NCBI GenBank assembly: GCA_937958995.1
Contig: CALGAP010000023.1
Location: 62,001-126,000, forward strand
DNA from: an uncultured Chitinophagaceae bacterium
Lineage (GTDB): Bacteria > Bacteroidota > Bacteroidia > Chitinophagales > Chitinophagaceae
DNA: 64,000 bases
Reading direction: 5' to 3'
Every line of letters begins with the position of its first letter. The first letter of the stretch is position 1. Under the pieces are notes generated by a model, which was not told the DNA's origin, made no database searches, and worked only from the letters and a program-made list of their open reading frames with translations. The position numbers and the translations under genes were made by a program. Of this stretch, positions 25,072 to 32,283 are shown in pieces.

Positions 25072-25131
25072 GGGCGGTACCGTAACTTGAAGGTGTAGGT
25101 TACTATAGCGTTAAGTGAAGGGGTACCGCCC
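25072..25131. repeat. GGGCGGTACC inverted repeat enclosing 40 bp
   Basis: GGGCGGTACC (25072-25081) and GGTACCGCCC (25122-25131) are perfect 10-bp arms around a 40-bp interior, which has a smaller imperfect stem (GTAACTT with AGGTTAC). No promoter or coding frame is seen. It lies immediately after the long AT-rich repeat and could be a structured RNA, a protein site or a remnant of a mobile cassette. Confidence 0.55.
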
Positions 25132-25166
25132 ATGGACGACAACACGGGCTTGACAGAGTATGACTG

Positions 25167-25421
25167 TTATTTCTTTTTGAAGATTTCGCGAAGTGCTTTT
25201 TTTGTGCGTGTTACCTCGCGGCAGAGGCAGGAGATCTCACGCGAATTTTCCAAAACGTTCAGACTTTCCAGTACCGCCTCCAACGTCTGCAATTTCTCAC
25301 GATAGTATTGTACAAGAACTTCCAGCGAGTCGGCATAAACCGGCTGTGAAATTTTTTTGTACCCGGAAAAGAGCTCGGAGGCCGGGTGACCATTCACCAT
25401 ACCGGCAGGCAACATCTTCAT
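25167..25421 (-). CDS. Hypothetical 84-residue protein
   Basis: A small soluble protein with a basic C-terminus (TRTKKALREIFKKK) and a probable helical middle part (SLEVLVQYYREKLQTLEAVL) compatible with a short coiled coil. Two cysteines occur in SCLCREV. No family is recognised. It stands alone on the minus strand, divergent from the lipoprotein gene. Confidence 0.5.
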   Translation of the reverse strand: MKMLPAGMVNGHPASELFSGYKKISQPVYADSLEVLVQYYREKLQTLEAVLESLNVLENSREISCLCREVTRTKKALREIFKKK

Positions 25422-25510
25422 AACACAAAGTTTTAATGTTAAACCGGTCCATTGTCAGGGGGTTCGTTTTTGATCTGCGGCTATGGGTTTAGGGGTTAAC
25501 CATTTCAAAG

Positions 25511-25544
25511 TTCACCTCTTTCTCGCTCCATAACAAGAGGTGAA
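25511..25544. repeat. TTCACCTCTT inverted repeat in divergent intergenic region
   Basis: TTCACCTCTT (25511-25520) and AAGAGGTGAA (25535-25544) are perfect 10-bp arms around a 14-nt loop. They lie between the divergent genes starting at 25421 and 25657. It may be an operator, or a hairpin in the minus-strand leader. Confidence 0.5.
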
Positions 25545-25617
25545 GTACCGAATATGAAGAGTAAAGCATGTAAATAAATTAAGTACTTCTACGGATTTTT
25601 GATCGCATAATTGCGAA

Positions 25618-25625
25618 TACCTTTA
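25618..25625 (+). promoter_or_regulatory. Candidate promoter of the lipoprotein gene
   Basis: TACCTTTA at 25618-25625 differs from TAnnTTTG at the last base. A TTTG at 25598-25601 lies 16 bp upstream as a possible -33 element. Start of the gene is 31 bp downstream. Confidence 0.4.
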
Positions 25626-25656
25626 GCTACCAGTTTAACTTAAAACTCATTTTACT

Positions 25657-26172
25657 ATGGCAAACATCTCAAAGAAATTATCCCTGACCACAACGACGCT
25701 GTCGACAGCGGTATTTGCTTTCCTGATCATCACGGCCATCGGCTGCAGCGACAGCGCGGGCCGGGAAAAGGGCGAATGGATTCCCACCCCTCCCGATACC
25801 TCAGCCCTGGGTAAGATCGACCATTTCATACCCATTGAAAGAATGGACGAATTCAAGAAACTGTTTGCCGCAGAAAAAGACTCTATACTCAGAGCCGTTC
25901 CCGGTTTGTCTATACCCAATAGTGAAGCATTTAATAAAGAATGGCTGCTGAAAGTGTTGAAAGATCCCAAATGCGTGGGCATTCGCATCTATTATGGAAC
26001 CAAGAAAGGAGAAAGAGGAGAAGAGTTTCGTCTCATGATCGTAGGCGTTGACGAGCAAGGCAACGACCTGTACATCACCCGCGAAGGCTCTACGCTCGCA
26101 AACCAGGCTGATGATCCGGGCGGTAAAGGCGGTCTCGAATGGGGCAATTGCGATCCTCCCTGCAATCCATAA
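25657..26172 (+). CDS. Hypothetical lipoprotein
   Basis: A 171-residue protein with a hydrophobic leader and lipobox ending ITAIGC (cysteine 30), so it is probably exported and lipidated. The mature part contains no recognised domain. It has two cysteines in the terminal GNCDPPCNP and a mixed alpha/beta pattern (KCVGIRIYYGTKKG, FRLMIVGVDEQGNDLYITRE). It is followed after 55 bp by the membrane-protein/kinase/regulator genes on the same strand and may be co-transcribed. Confidence 0.65.
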   Translation: MANISKKLSLTTTTLSTAVFAFLIITAIGCSDSAGREKGEWIPTPPDTSALGKIDHFIPIERMDEFKKLFAAEKDSILRAVPGLSIPNSEAFNKEWLLKVLKDPKCVGIRIYYGTKKGERGEEFRLMIVGVDEQGNDLYITREGSTLANQADDPGGKGGLEWGNCDPPCNP

Positions 26173-26227
26173 TCGCCAATTGGTTCAAACCATTAGTTAA
26201 TTAATACCCCATGGAGATAACTGTACC

Positions 26228-26896
26228 ATGTCAGTTGAGCTTCGTTACATTCTAAGCCTGAGTATAATTTTCGCAGTTATAATCGGGATAGTAAGATTCC
26301 GGAAAATCGACCGGTCTTACTATCCCTTTATTTATTACGTATGCCTGGTAGTAATAATAGAAACCGCTTACCTTATTCTCACGGAAACCGGCCAGATCGA
26401 GGCTTTGCGCGTTGTGCTGAATATTTACGCCTTTCTTGAGTTCGGCCTGCTGGCCTGGCTTTTTCATTCCTGGGGCTTGTTCAACAGGAACCGGGCGTTT
26501 TTTACCAGCCTCATGATCGGCGCATTTGTCATTTGGCTGATTATAACTGTGATTGCCCAGCCCATCAATAAACAACCTAATCTCTATTTCCGGATACTGT
26601 ATTCATTCGCACTGGTGTTGTTCGCTGTTTCAACTTTCAACAAGATGGTGGTAAACCACCGAAGAAAAATTTTTGAGAACGCCCAATTCTGGATTTGCCT
26701 GGGAATCATCATTTTCTTTACTTTTTTCCTGTTGGATAATGCAACTAAAATATCTTTGTTGAAACAGAATGTGAGTAGGGGATTTAGAAATAGTCTGCAG
26801 GAATTGCTTGTGTGGACCAATGTCTTGTCAAACCTGTTGTATGCCGTCGCCGCAATATGGATACCTCGGAAAAAGAATTTTATGACCAGCTTCTGA
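26228..26896 (+). CDS. Polytopic membrane protein upstream of the histidine kinase
   Basis: A 222-residue protein with about seven hydrophobic segments (near 5-22, 32-50, 62-82, 90-110, 123-140, 150-170 and 194-212). It has no recognised domain. Its 3' end overlaps the kinase coding region by 40 bp in another frame, implying tight coupling. The following kinase has only one membrane helix and no sensor domain. It is therefore reasonable to infer that this protein supplies the sensory input. Confidence 0.65.
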   Translation: MSVELRYILSLSIIFAVIIGIVRFRKIDRSYYPFIYYVCLVVIIETAYLILTETGQIEALRVVLNIYAFLEFGLLAWLFHSWGLFNRNRAFFTSLMIGAFVIWLIITVIAQPINKQPNLYFRILYSFALVLFAVSTFNKMVVNHRRKIFENAQFWICLGIIIFFTFFLLDNATKISLLKQNVSRGFRNSLQELLVWTNVLSNLLYAVAAIWIPRKKNFMTSF

Positions 26897-27603
26897 TAGT
26901 AGTGGGCATAGTGGGAGTAATCCTGCTCTACTTCATTATTACCATTGTCCGCTATCAACGGCGCAGTTTACGGCTGCACAAGGAAAAGATACAGGCCGAA
27001 ATTGATACCCTCGAAAAAGAACGTAGTCGCATAGCATCCGACCTGCACGACGAATTGGGCGCCCTGCTCGCCGCCGTCAAACTGCAGATCAATAGTCTTG
27101 ATACCAAAGAACCCGAAGATCACCGCGTCATCCAGGGAGCGAGCCAGCATATTGATACCATCATCGCCAAACTGCGCGAGATTTCCAACAACCTCATGCC
27201 AAATACGCTGGTAAGAAAAGGGTTGAAAAAAGCCATCGAAGAATTTATTGAGAATACCGGGCAGGCCTCGGGACTGCAATTCAAATTTATTTGCAACCAG
27301 GAATTAAAGCTGGACCAGCAGAAAGAAATCAATATCTACCGCATTATCCAGGAAATTGTACACAACACGCTAAAACACGCAGGTGCATCGTACCTGATCA
27401 TCCAGATCGCCGTTGAAGGTAATAGTTTGCTGCTGATGACAGCAGATGATGGAAAAGGATTCAATTATTTTGCAAAAGTGAAAGATAATCCCGGGCTCGG
27501 ACTTCGTAACTTGCAGAGCCGGGCCGAGGTGATGGGTGGCGAGATGGCCTGCCAGTCGGAACCCGGCAAAGGCACGATGTACACTTTCGAAATTCCTTTA
27601 TAA
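26857..27603 (+). CDS. Sensor histidine kinase (HisKA_3/NarL-partner type)
   Basis: A 248-residue kinase. I chose the ATG at 26857 (MDTSEKEFYDQLL) over the in-frame start at 26812, since the protein then begins just before its single membrane helix (about 11-30). H-box RIASDLHDELGALLAAVKL near 60-78 is the HPK7 dimerisation/phosphoacceptor motif. The N-box is EIVHNTLKHAGAS; G boxes are TADDGKGF and GLGLRNL. There is no periplasmic sensor domain. It pairs with the response regulator 15 bp downstream. Confidence 0.88.
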   Translation: MDTSEKEFYDQLLIVVGIVGVILLYFIITIVRYQRRSLRLHKEKIQAEIDTLEKERSRIASDLHDELGALLAAVKLQINSLDTKEPEDHRVIQGASQHIDTIIAKLREISNNLMPNTLVRKGLKKAIEEFIENTGQASGLQFKFICNQELKLDQQKEINIYRIIQEIVHNTLKHAGASYLIIQIAVEGNSLLLMTADDGKGFNYFAKVKDNPGLGLRNLQSRAEVMGGEMACQSEPGKGTMYTFEIPL

Positions 27604-27618
27604 AAATATTTACCCGGT

Positions 27619-28287
27619 ATGACGTTACACGGCAATATAAGAGTGATTATTGCTGATGACCATGAAATTTTCCGTGATGGGTTGCGCATCATGCTGCAAA
27701 AGCAGCCCGATATTCAACTCGTAGCCGAAGCCGCCGATGGCCGCGAACTGATTGACCAGGTAGAAAAATGGCAACCCGATATCGTGATCAGCGACGTGAA
27801 AATGCCGCGCATGGATGGCGTGACCGCCGCGCGTTATCTTGCCCGCCACCATCCGCAGGTCGGCATCATTGCGCTCACCATGTTCGATGAAGAAGACCTG
27901 ATCATCGACATGCTGGAGGCCGGCGCCAAAGGTTATCTGTTGAAAAATGCCGACAAACACGAAATTGTCGAGGCCGTGAAATGTGTGTACGGGCAGGAAC
28001 CCTATTACTGCCGTCACACCAGCAACAAACTGGCACAAATGGTGGCGAAAAGCAAATTCAACCCCTACAAACAGAAAGAGAAACCCGACTTCAACGAGCG
28101 CGAAAGCGAGATCATTGTCGATATCTGCAATGGGCTTACCAGCAAACAGATCGCCGAAAAAATATTCCTGAGCGTGCGCACCGTGGAAGGTCTTCGCATG
28201 AAGATCATGGAGAAAATGGAAGTGAAGAATACAGCGGGGATAATTATCTATGCCATCAAACATGGACTATTCAAACCCGACGCCTGA
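27619..28287 (+). CDS. LuxR/NarL-family response regulator
   Basis: A 222-residue regulator. The receiver domain (1-125) has the acidic pair in IIADDHEIF, phosphoacceptor aspartate in IVISDVKMPRMDG, and the conserved threonine and lysine in ALTMFDEEDLI and YLLKNADKHE. The C-terminal LuxR-type HTH (about 155-215) contains LTSKQIAEKIFLSVRTVEGL. It should bind DNA on phosphorylation by the kinase encoded 15 bp upstream. The target genes are not evident. Confidence 0.92.
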   Translation: MTLHGNIRVIIADDHEIFRDGLRIMLQKQPDIQLVAEAADGRELIDQVEKWQPDIVISDVKMPRMDGVTAARYLARHHPQVGIIALTMFDEEDLIIDMLEAGAKGYLLKNADKHEIVEAVKCVYGQEPYYCRHTSNKLAQMVAKSKFNPYKQKEKPDFNERESEIIVDICNGLTSKQIAEKIFLSVRTVEGLRMKIMEKMEVKNTAGIIIYAIKHGLFKPDA

Positions 28288-28411
28288 TTCGCGTAAGCTG
28301 CGTAATCCATATCCAATTCCCGACTCCTTATCCGTGAAATCCCACAATCATCTTCCCAATCCGTGATCAAAAAAAATCCCCATAAATTTTTTCGATTCAA
28401 AAAAATATTTA

Positions 28412-28419
28412 CAACTTTG
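28412..28419 (+). promoter_or_regulatory. -7 element of a short transcription unit
   Basis: CAACTTTG matches TAnnTTTG at seven of eight positions. With the terminator at 28568-28595 it would delimit a transcript of about 170 nt. Confidence 0.4.
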
Positions 28420-28447
28420 CGTCGTCAAGCAAAAACAAAATAGAAAA

Positions 28448-28540
28448 ATGCTCCGTCAGAATTTACATATCGAAACAAGGAAATGGTTCCGCCCAATACT
28501 GGGTAATGCCATGCGCGGGGCATATTATGCTGCAGAATAA
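28448..28540 (+). CDS. Small ORF (30 residues) or part of a structured transcript
   Basis: ATG at 28448 opens a 30-codon frame beginning MLRQNLHIETRKWF and ending YYAAE. The same DNA can fold strongly: ATGG (28483-28486)...CCAT enclosing CCCA-ATAC-TGGG, then the palindrome GCATATTATGC. The unit is closed by a perfect terminator at 28568. A second short unit downstream also opens with codons for MLRQ. Whether the product is a peptide, an RNA or both cannot be decided here. Confidence 0.35.
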   Translation: MLRQNLHIETRKWFRPILGNAMRGAYYAAE

Positions 28541-28567
28541 GTTGAAGAAACTGATTCATAATAATAT

Positions 28568-28595
28568 AGCCCCGGCAGTTGACCGGGGCTTTTTG
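28568..28595 (+). terminator. Intrinsic terminator of the first small unit
   Basis: AGCCCCGG (28568-28575), loop CAGTTGA, CCGGGGCT (28583-28590), followed by a run of Ts. The stem is a perfect 8 bp. No annotated protein gene of normal size ends nearby except the response regulator 280 bp upstream. Confidence 0.88.
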
Positions 28596-28688
28596 TTTGT
28601 ATACAGGGAAAGTATAGCCATGAAAAATTTTTTCTTTCCTGCTATGCAAATCAAATTAGTCCGCATCTAAAAGCAAACTGAAGAAATC

Positions 28689-28899
28689 ATGCTAAGGCAA
28701 ATGCAATCATATTGGACTAAACGAGAAGGCAGATTTACGGATCTAGCTGCCAGGGCGAACCATGTCCTCACCAATGTGATGGAGCCCGCAGGCAGTGGTA
28801 ATACCAATTCGTATAAGCGACCGTGTTATATAAGGTGGCGTGCATAGTATGTGTGCGTGCATGCTGCGAACCCGGTCGGTACAACGACCGGGTTTTTTT
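28689..28899 (+). ncRNA. Candidate structured small RNA (alternatively a 52-residue ORF) upstream of rtcB
   Basis: 28747-28795 folds into a long interrupted hairpin: CTGCC/GGCAG, GGGC/GCCC, CCAT/ATGG and CAC/GTG, closing on a CAAT loop with small internal loops. TGGT-AAT-ACCA follows. The unit ends in a perfect 10-bp terminator at 28869-28899. The same stretch is open from ATG 28689 to 28847 (starts MLRQMQSYWTK), but composition is not clearly coding. Its position 240 bp upstream of the RNA ligase gene suggests a functional link, as an inference only. Confidence 0.4.
28869..28899 (+). terminator. Intrinsic terminator of the second small unit
   Basis: AACCCGGTCG (28869-28878), loop GTACAA, CGACCGGGTT (28885-28894), continuing into a T-run to 28899. 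A perfect 10-bp stem. Confidence 0.9.
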
Positions 28900-28923
28900 A
28901 TGTCAAAACAAGAGGAGGTAACC

Positions 28924-29070
28924 ATGAAAATGTTATTGATCGTCATGCTGGTAAGAGCGGTTATCGCCTGCATCGAAATCGCAACCAACAAGAACAAAAA
29001 CAAGAGAAATATAAGCAACGAAGCTACTGCTGCAAAAGTGCAGCACCCTGCTGAAACCATGTTGCGTTAA
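28924..29070 (+). CDS. Small membrane-anchored protein with a strong Shine-Dalgarno
   Basis: A 48-residue frame, MKMLLIVMLVRAVIACIEIA, then a lysine/asparagine-rich stretch (TNKNKNKRN) and a polar tail. It has a hydrophobic N-terminal helix. AGGAGGT at 28913-28919, 4 nt before the ATG, is a full anti-SD match, unusual for this phylum where SD use is rare, and it decides the start. It lies 66 bp upstream of rtcB and may be co-transcribed. Function unknown. Confidence 0.5.
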   Translation: MKMLLIVMLVRAVIACIEIATNKNKNKRNISNEATAAKVQHPAETMLR

Positions 29071-29136
29071 CGAAGGCCTCCCGGGTGAAAGCCTGGGGGG
29101 TACACAAATCCCGTCATCAACCTCAAAAATTAACTT

Positions 29137-30582
29137 ATGGCAAAATTAAAACTACGTGGAAAAGAGCTTCGTTCGATCGGGTATCCCGAAGGACCGGTGA
29201 TCAGCATTGCTATGAACGTGATGGAGAAAAATTTCAAACATTATACCGCCGAACAGGCTTTGGATATCCTGAAAGAGGTGCTGGCATCGCCGGCCGATTA
29301 TGCCGCAGACGAAACGCTGGGCGCTATTGCCTCACAACTGATGCCAAAGCCGGAGGTGGAAGGAGTGGAAATTTCGCTCAACAACACGGGCATCCAGTTC
29401 AATGTGTTCGGAAGTGAATTCATCGAGCCCGGTGCTATGAACCAGATGTACCAGGCAGCGAAGCTGCCCATATCGGTGGCCGGTGCGCTGATGCCCGACG
29501 CACATGCGGGGTATGGATTGCCCATCGGTGGTGTGCTGGCAACAGAAAATGCTGTGATTCCCTATGGCGTGGGCGTGGATATTGGTTGCAGAATGTGTTT
29601 ATCGGTTTTCGATATTGATCCCAAAGAACTGTCGCAGCGTGAAGCGTACTTCACCCGCGAATTGCAGGAAGCTACCTTGTTTGGAAGCGGAAAGGAATTC
29701 GCGAAAGCCACCGGGCATGAAGTGATCGATCGTAAGGAATTTGATGAACTGCCTTTGCTGAAAGGTCTGCAGATGCGGGCCGCCAAACAATTGGGTTCTT
29801 CTGGTTCGGGTAATCACTTCGTGGAGTTTGGTGTGGTGGAGATTACGGAGAAAGATGAAATCTTAGGAATCGGGCCTGGCAATTATATCGGTCTGTTATC
29901 ACACTCGGGTTCGCGGGCGTTGGGAGCCAATATTGCCAACCACTACACAAAAGTGGCGCGCAAGAAAAGACGCCTACCCGGAATAGCGAGCAACCTGGCC
30001 TGGCTTTCGCTCGATGAAGAAGAAGGCATTGAATACTGGATGGCGATGAACCTGGCGGGAGATTACGCGTCAGCCTGTCACCATGTAATTCATGCGAAAA
30101 TTGCGAAGCAGCTTGGCCGCCAACCGCTGCGTATGGTGGAGAACCATCACAATTTTGCGTGGAAAGAAATGGTGCAGGGAAAAGAGCTGATCGTGCATCG
30201 CAAAGGGGCAACGCCGGCGGGTAAGAATGTGCTCGGAATTATTCCCGGTTCCATGACCGCTCCCGGTTTTATCGTAAAAGGAAAGGGCGAGGAAGCTTCG
30301 GTAAATTCCGCTTCGCATGGGGCCGGACGTAAGATGAGCCGTACGCAGGCTATGAAATCTATTACGCAGCACGCGCTGAAGGAAATGCTGAAACAGCATG
30401 GCGTGAAGCTGATCGGTGGAGGATTGGATGAAGCGCCGCATGCGTATAAGGACATTCACACCGTGATGGGTGCGCAAAAGCAACTGGTGGAAACCGTTGG
30501 CTTGTTTTACCCGAAGATTGTGCGGATGGATGGATCGCCGGCTAAGCCCTGGCAGAGAGGTAATCAGCTGCTGGGTGAGTGA
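29137..30582 (+). CDS. rtcB: RNA-splicing ligase RtcB
   Basis: A 481-residue RtcB. Signatures: MPDAHAGYGLPIGGV, GVDIGCRM (metal-binding cysteine), GSSGSGNHFVEFG, LSHSGSRALG, VENHHNFAW, HRKGATPA, and NSASHGAGRKMSR with the guanylylated histidine. RtcB joins 2',3'-cyclic phosphate or 3'-phosphate ends to 5'-OH ends using GTP and Mn2+, in tRNA repair or splicing. No archease or RtcA gene is adjacent. Candidate structured RNAs and a small protein gene lie just upstream. Its 3' end overlaps the convergent phosphoesterase gene by 19 bp. Confidence 0.95.
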   Translation: MAKLKLRGKELRSIGYPEGPVISIAMNVMEKNFKHYTAEQALDILKEVLASPADYAADETLGAIASQLMPKPEVEGVEISLNNTGIQFNVFGSEFIEPGAMNQMYQAAKLPISVAGALMPDAHAGYGLPIGGVLATENAVIPYGVGVDIGCRMCLSVFDIDPKELSQREAYFTRELQEATLFGSGKEFAKATGHEVIDRKEFDELPLLKGLQMRAAKQLGSSGSGNHFVEFGVVEITEKDEILGIGPGNYIGLLSHSGSRALGANIANHYTKVARKKRRLPGIASNLAWLSLDEEEGIEYWMAMNLAGDYASACHHVIHAKIAKQLGRQPLRMVENHHNFAWKEMVQGKELIVHRKGATPAGKNVLGIIPGSMTAPGFIVKGKGEEASVNSASHGAGRKMSRTQAMKSITQHALKEMLKQHGVKLIGGGLDEAPHAYKDIHTVMGAQKQLVETVGLFYPKIVRMDGSPAKPWQRGNQLLGE

Positions 30583-31667
30583 AGCTGATCGAAGATATAG
30601 CTCAATGGCGCCTGCTCGAGCACTTTACGCTCGCTGGCGCCATTATCATTTTCTTCCCATTTTATCAGTCTTATATTGTCGCCTTCAATTTCGATGCCGG
30701 TAATATCGCCATCACTGAAGCAGCAGCAGCCGGTGTTGAAATAAGACGGTTTTACCATGGTCTTATGAAATTGTTTGCCCGCATACTCCGCCTTGCGCAG
30801 CTCCAGTTCTTCAGCCAGTTCCTGTAATTTCACCAGGTCGTTGCGGTTCCTGGCTTCTTCCATTTGTTTGGTGATGCGCTCGATGTGATCCAGCGAGGCA
30901 AACACGGGTTTGTGCGTGTGCCCGGAAATAAAGATGAGATCGTCGTTTTCGGCGCTCCATTCGTACATGATGATATTATGTTTGTCGACCAGCTCAAACG
31001 AATCAGAGACGGTATCGATGCTGATCTCAAGAAAGCGCTGAAGAGGAGTCCAGATGGCGGCCACCACCCAGGTGCTGAACCAGTTGCCATCGCTTTTCTT
31101 ATCGCCCTGGTGACCATGTGAGAGGAAAATAGAATACTCGCGATCCTTGTGGCGTGTGCGAAGTACAATGCCTTCGTACACTTTCAGTTTTTTCCCAAAA
31201 ACCTTTTTCAAGTACATATCGCGCGGCACGTCGAATTTCCATTCCAGGTCGTGGTTGCCATACAGGCGATAGTAGCGTTTTTGTTTCAGGAATTGCGCTT
31301 CAAGTTGCAACACTTCCTGGTTTTTCTCCATTACCTTATCCGGCTTGATTTCCCAGAGTTCTTCGCAGTCGCCCAGGCTGATGAAAGTAAAACCATTCTT
31401 TAAATAGTATTTGAGCGCGGTGGTATAATTATTTTCCGAGAGGCGAAAATCATCGGCCAGGTCGCGCGCGCCCTTGTGCTGGTCGGAGAAAATGATGAAT
31501 TTCCCTTTTTCCAGCTCAAAGGGAACTACCGTGTGTTTGTGCTTATTAGCTTTTTCCAGCAACTGTGTGAGCGAGGAAAATACCTGTTGCTTATCGGGCG
31601 ATGACGATATTTTTTCTGCCAGCCGGGTGACTGGTTTCTGCAGCCATTTCTGCAACAGTTTGCGCAT
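30564..31667 (-). CDS. Calcineurin-like metallophosphoesterase
   Basis: A 367-residue protein with the five metallophosphoesterase blocks: FSDQHKGARD (D-x-H), SLGDCEELWE (GD), YGNHDLEW (GNHD), SHGHQGDKK and GHTHKPVF. The N-terminal 45 residues are a charged helix; the C-terminal part beyond 300 is unassigned. The substrate is unknown. It is convergent with rtcB and shares 19 bp with its 3' end, so the genes lack a spacer for a terminator. Confidence 0.85.
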   Translation of the reverse strand: MRKLLQKWLQKPVTRLAEKISSSPDKQQVFSSLTQLLEKANKHKHTVVPFELEKGKFIIFSDQHKGARDLADDFRLSENNYTTALKYYLKNGFTFISLGDCEELWEIKPDKVMEKNQEVLQLEAQFLKQKRYYRLYGNHDLEWKFDVPRDMYLKKVFGKKLKVYEGIVLRTRHKDREYSIFLSHGHQGDKKSDGNWFSTWVVAAIWTPLQRFLEISIDTVSDSFELVDKHNIIMYEWSAENDDLIFISGHTHKPVFASLDHIERITKQMEEARNRNDLVKLQELAEELELRKAEYAGKQFHKTMVKPSYFNTGCCCFSDGDITGIEIEGDNIRLIKWEENDNGASERKVLEQAPLSYIFDQLHSPSS

Positions 31668-31724
31668 GGTGAATAATTATGCTTTTATGGCAAGTCGAAA
31701 ATCGTTACTTTTAGTCAGACTACC

Positions 31725-32276
31725 ATGAAGCGGCTGCAAACAGTCTCACAATATCGCGCCAGGCGATGGTTCCTGGTCTTGTTATTGGCAAACGCTCTGT
31801 TTATCATTTTTGCCGGACTCTATTTGCGTCCCCTTACCAGCAATGACATCGTCAGGTTTGAACTCGCCAAAGAGGCCTCCGTAGCAGAAAGCATTGTACA
31901 AGAATGGAAGAGCGCCGGTCTGCATGAAAAGGCAGTGCACAGCATTTACCTCGATTTTTTGTTTATTATATTATATAGTGCAGGCCTTGCGGTGGCATCT
32001 GTATATATTTCGCGCCTCACTCAACATGAAATTCTCATCAAAACCGGCTATTTCTTTTCGTATGTAGCAATTGCAGCGGGAATTTGTGATATAATAGAAA
32101 ATATGGCCCTGCTGAAAAATTTGTACGGCACCATTCACAACTGGAACACCATTCTGGCCTACGACATGGCCGCCACGAAATTTTCCCTGTTAATAATGAC
32201 CATCCTCTTCCTGGGAATATGCGCAATATTCTGGCTGTTCAGGGGAGCGGGGGAAGAAAAGGGTTTAAGAAATTAA
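31725..32276 (+). CDS. Hypothetical four-helix membrane protein
   Basis: A 183-residue protein with about four membrane segments (near 15-35, 80-100, 112-130, 150-172). No recognised family. Upstream is the divergent phosphoesterase, downstream the convergent acyltransferase with an 8-bp gap, so it is probably monocistronic. Confidence 0.6.
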   Translation: MKRLQTVSQYRARRWFLVLLLANALFIIFAGLYLRPLTSNDIVRFELAKEASVAESIVQEWKSAGLHEKAVHSIYLDFLFIILYSAGLAVASVYISRLTQHEILIKTGYFFSYVAIAAGICDIIENMALLKNLYGTIHNWNTILAYDMAATKFSLLIMTILFLGICAIFWLFRGAGEEKGLRN

Positions 32277-32283
32277 ATGACAG

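Noticed and set aside
27625..28263. Minus-strand open frame opposite the response regulator
   Set aside because: The plus-strand protein has complete receiver and LuxR domains, so the antisense frame is a shadow.
28441..28600. tRNA or tRNA-like gene upstream of rtcB
   Set aside because: A GGTTCCGCC stretch and hairpins are present, but no acceptor stem, anticodon arm or T-arm geometry could be assembled.
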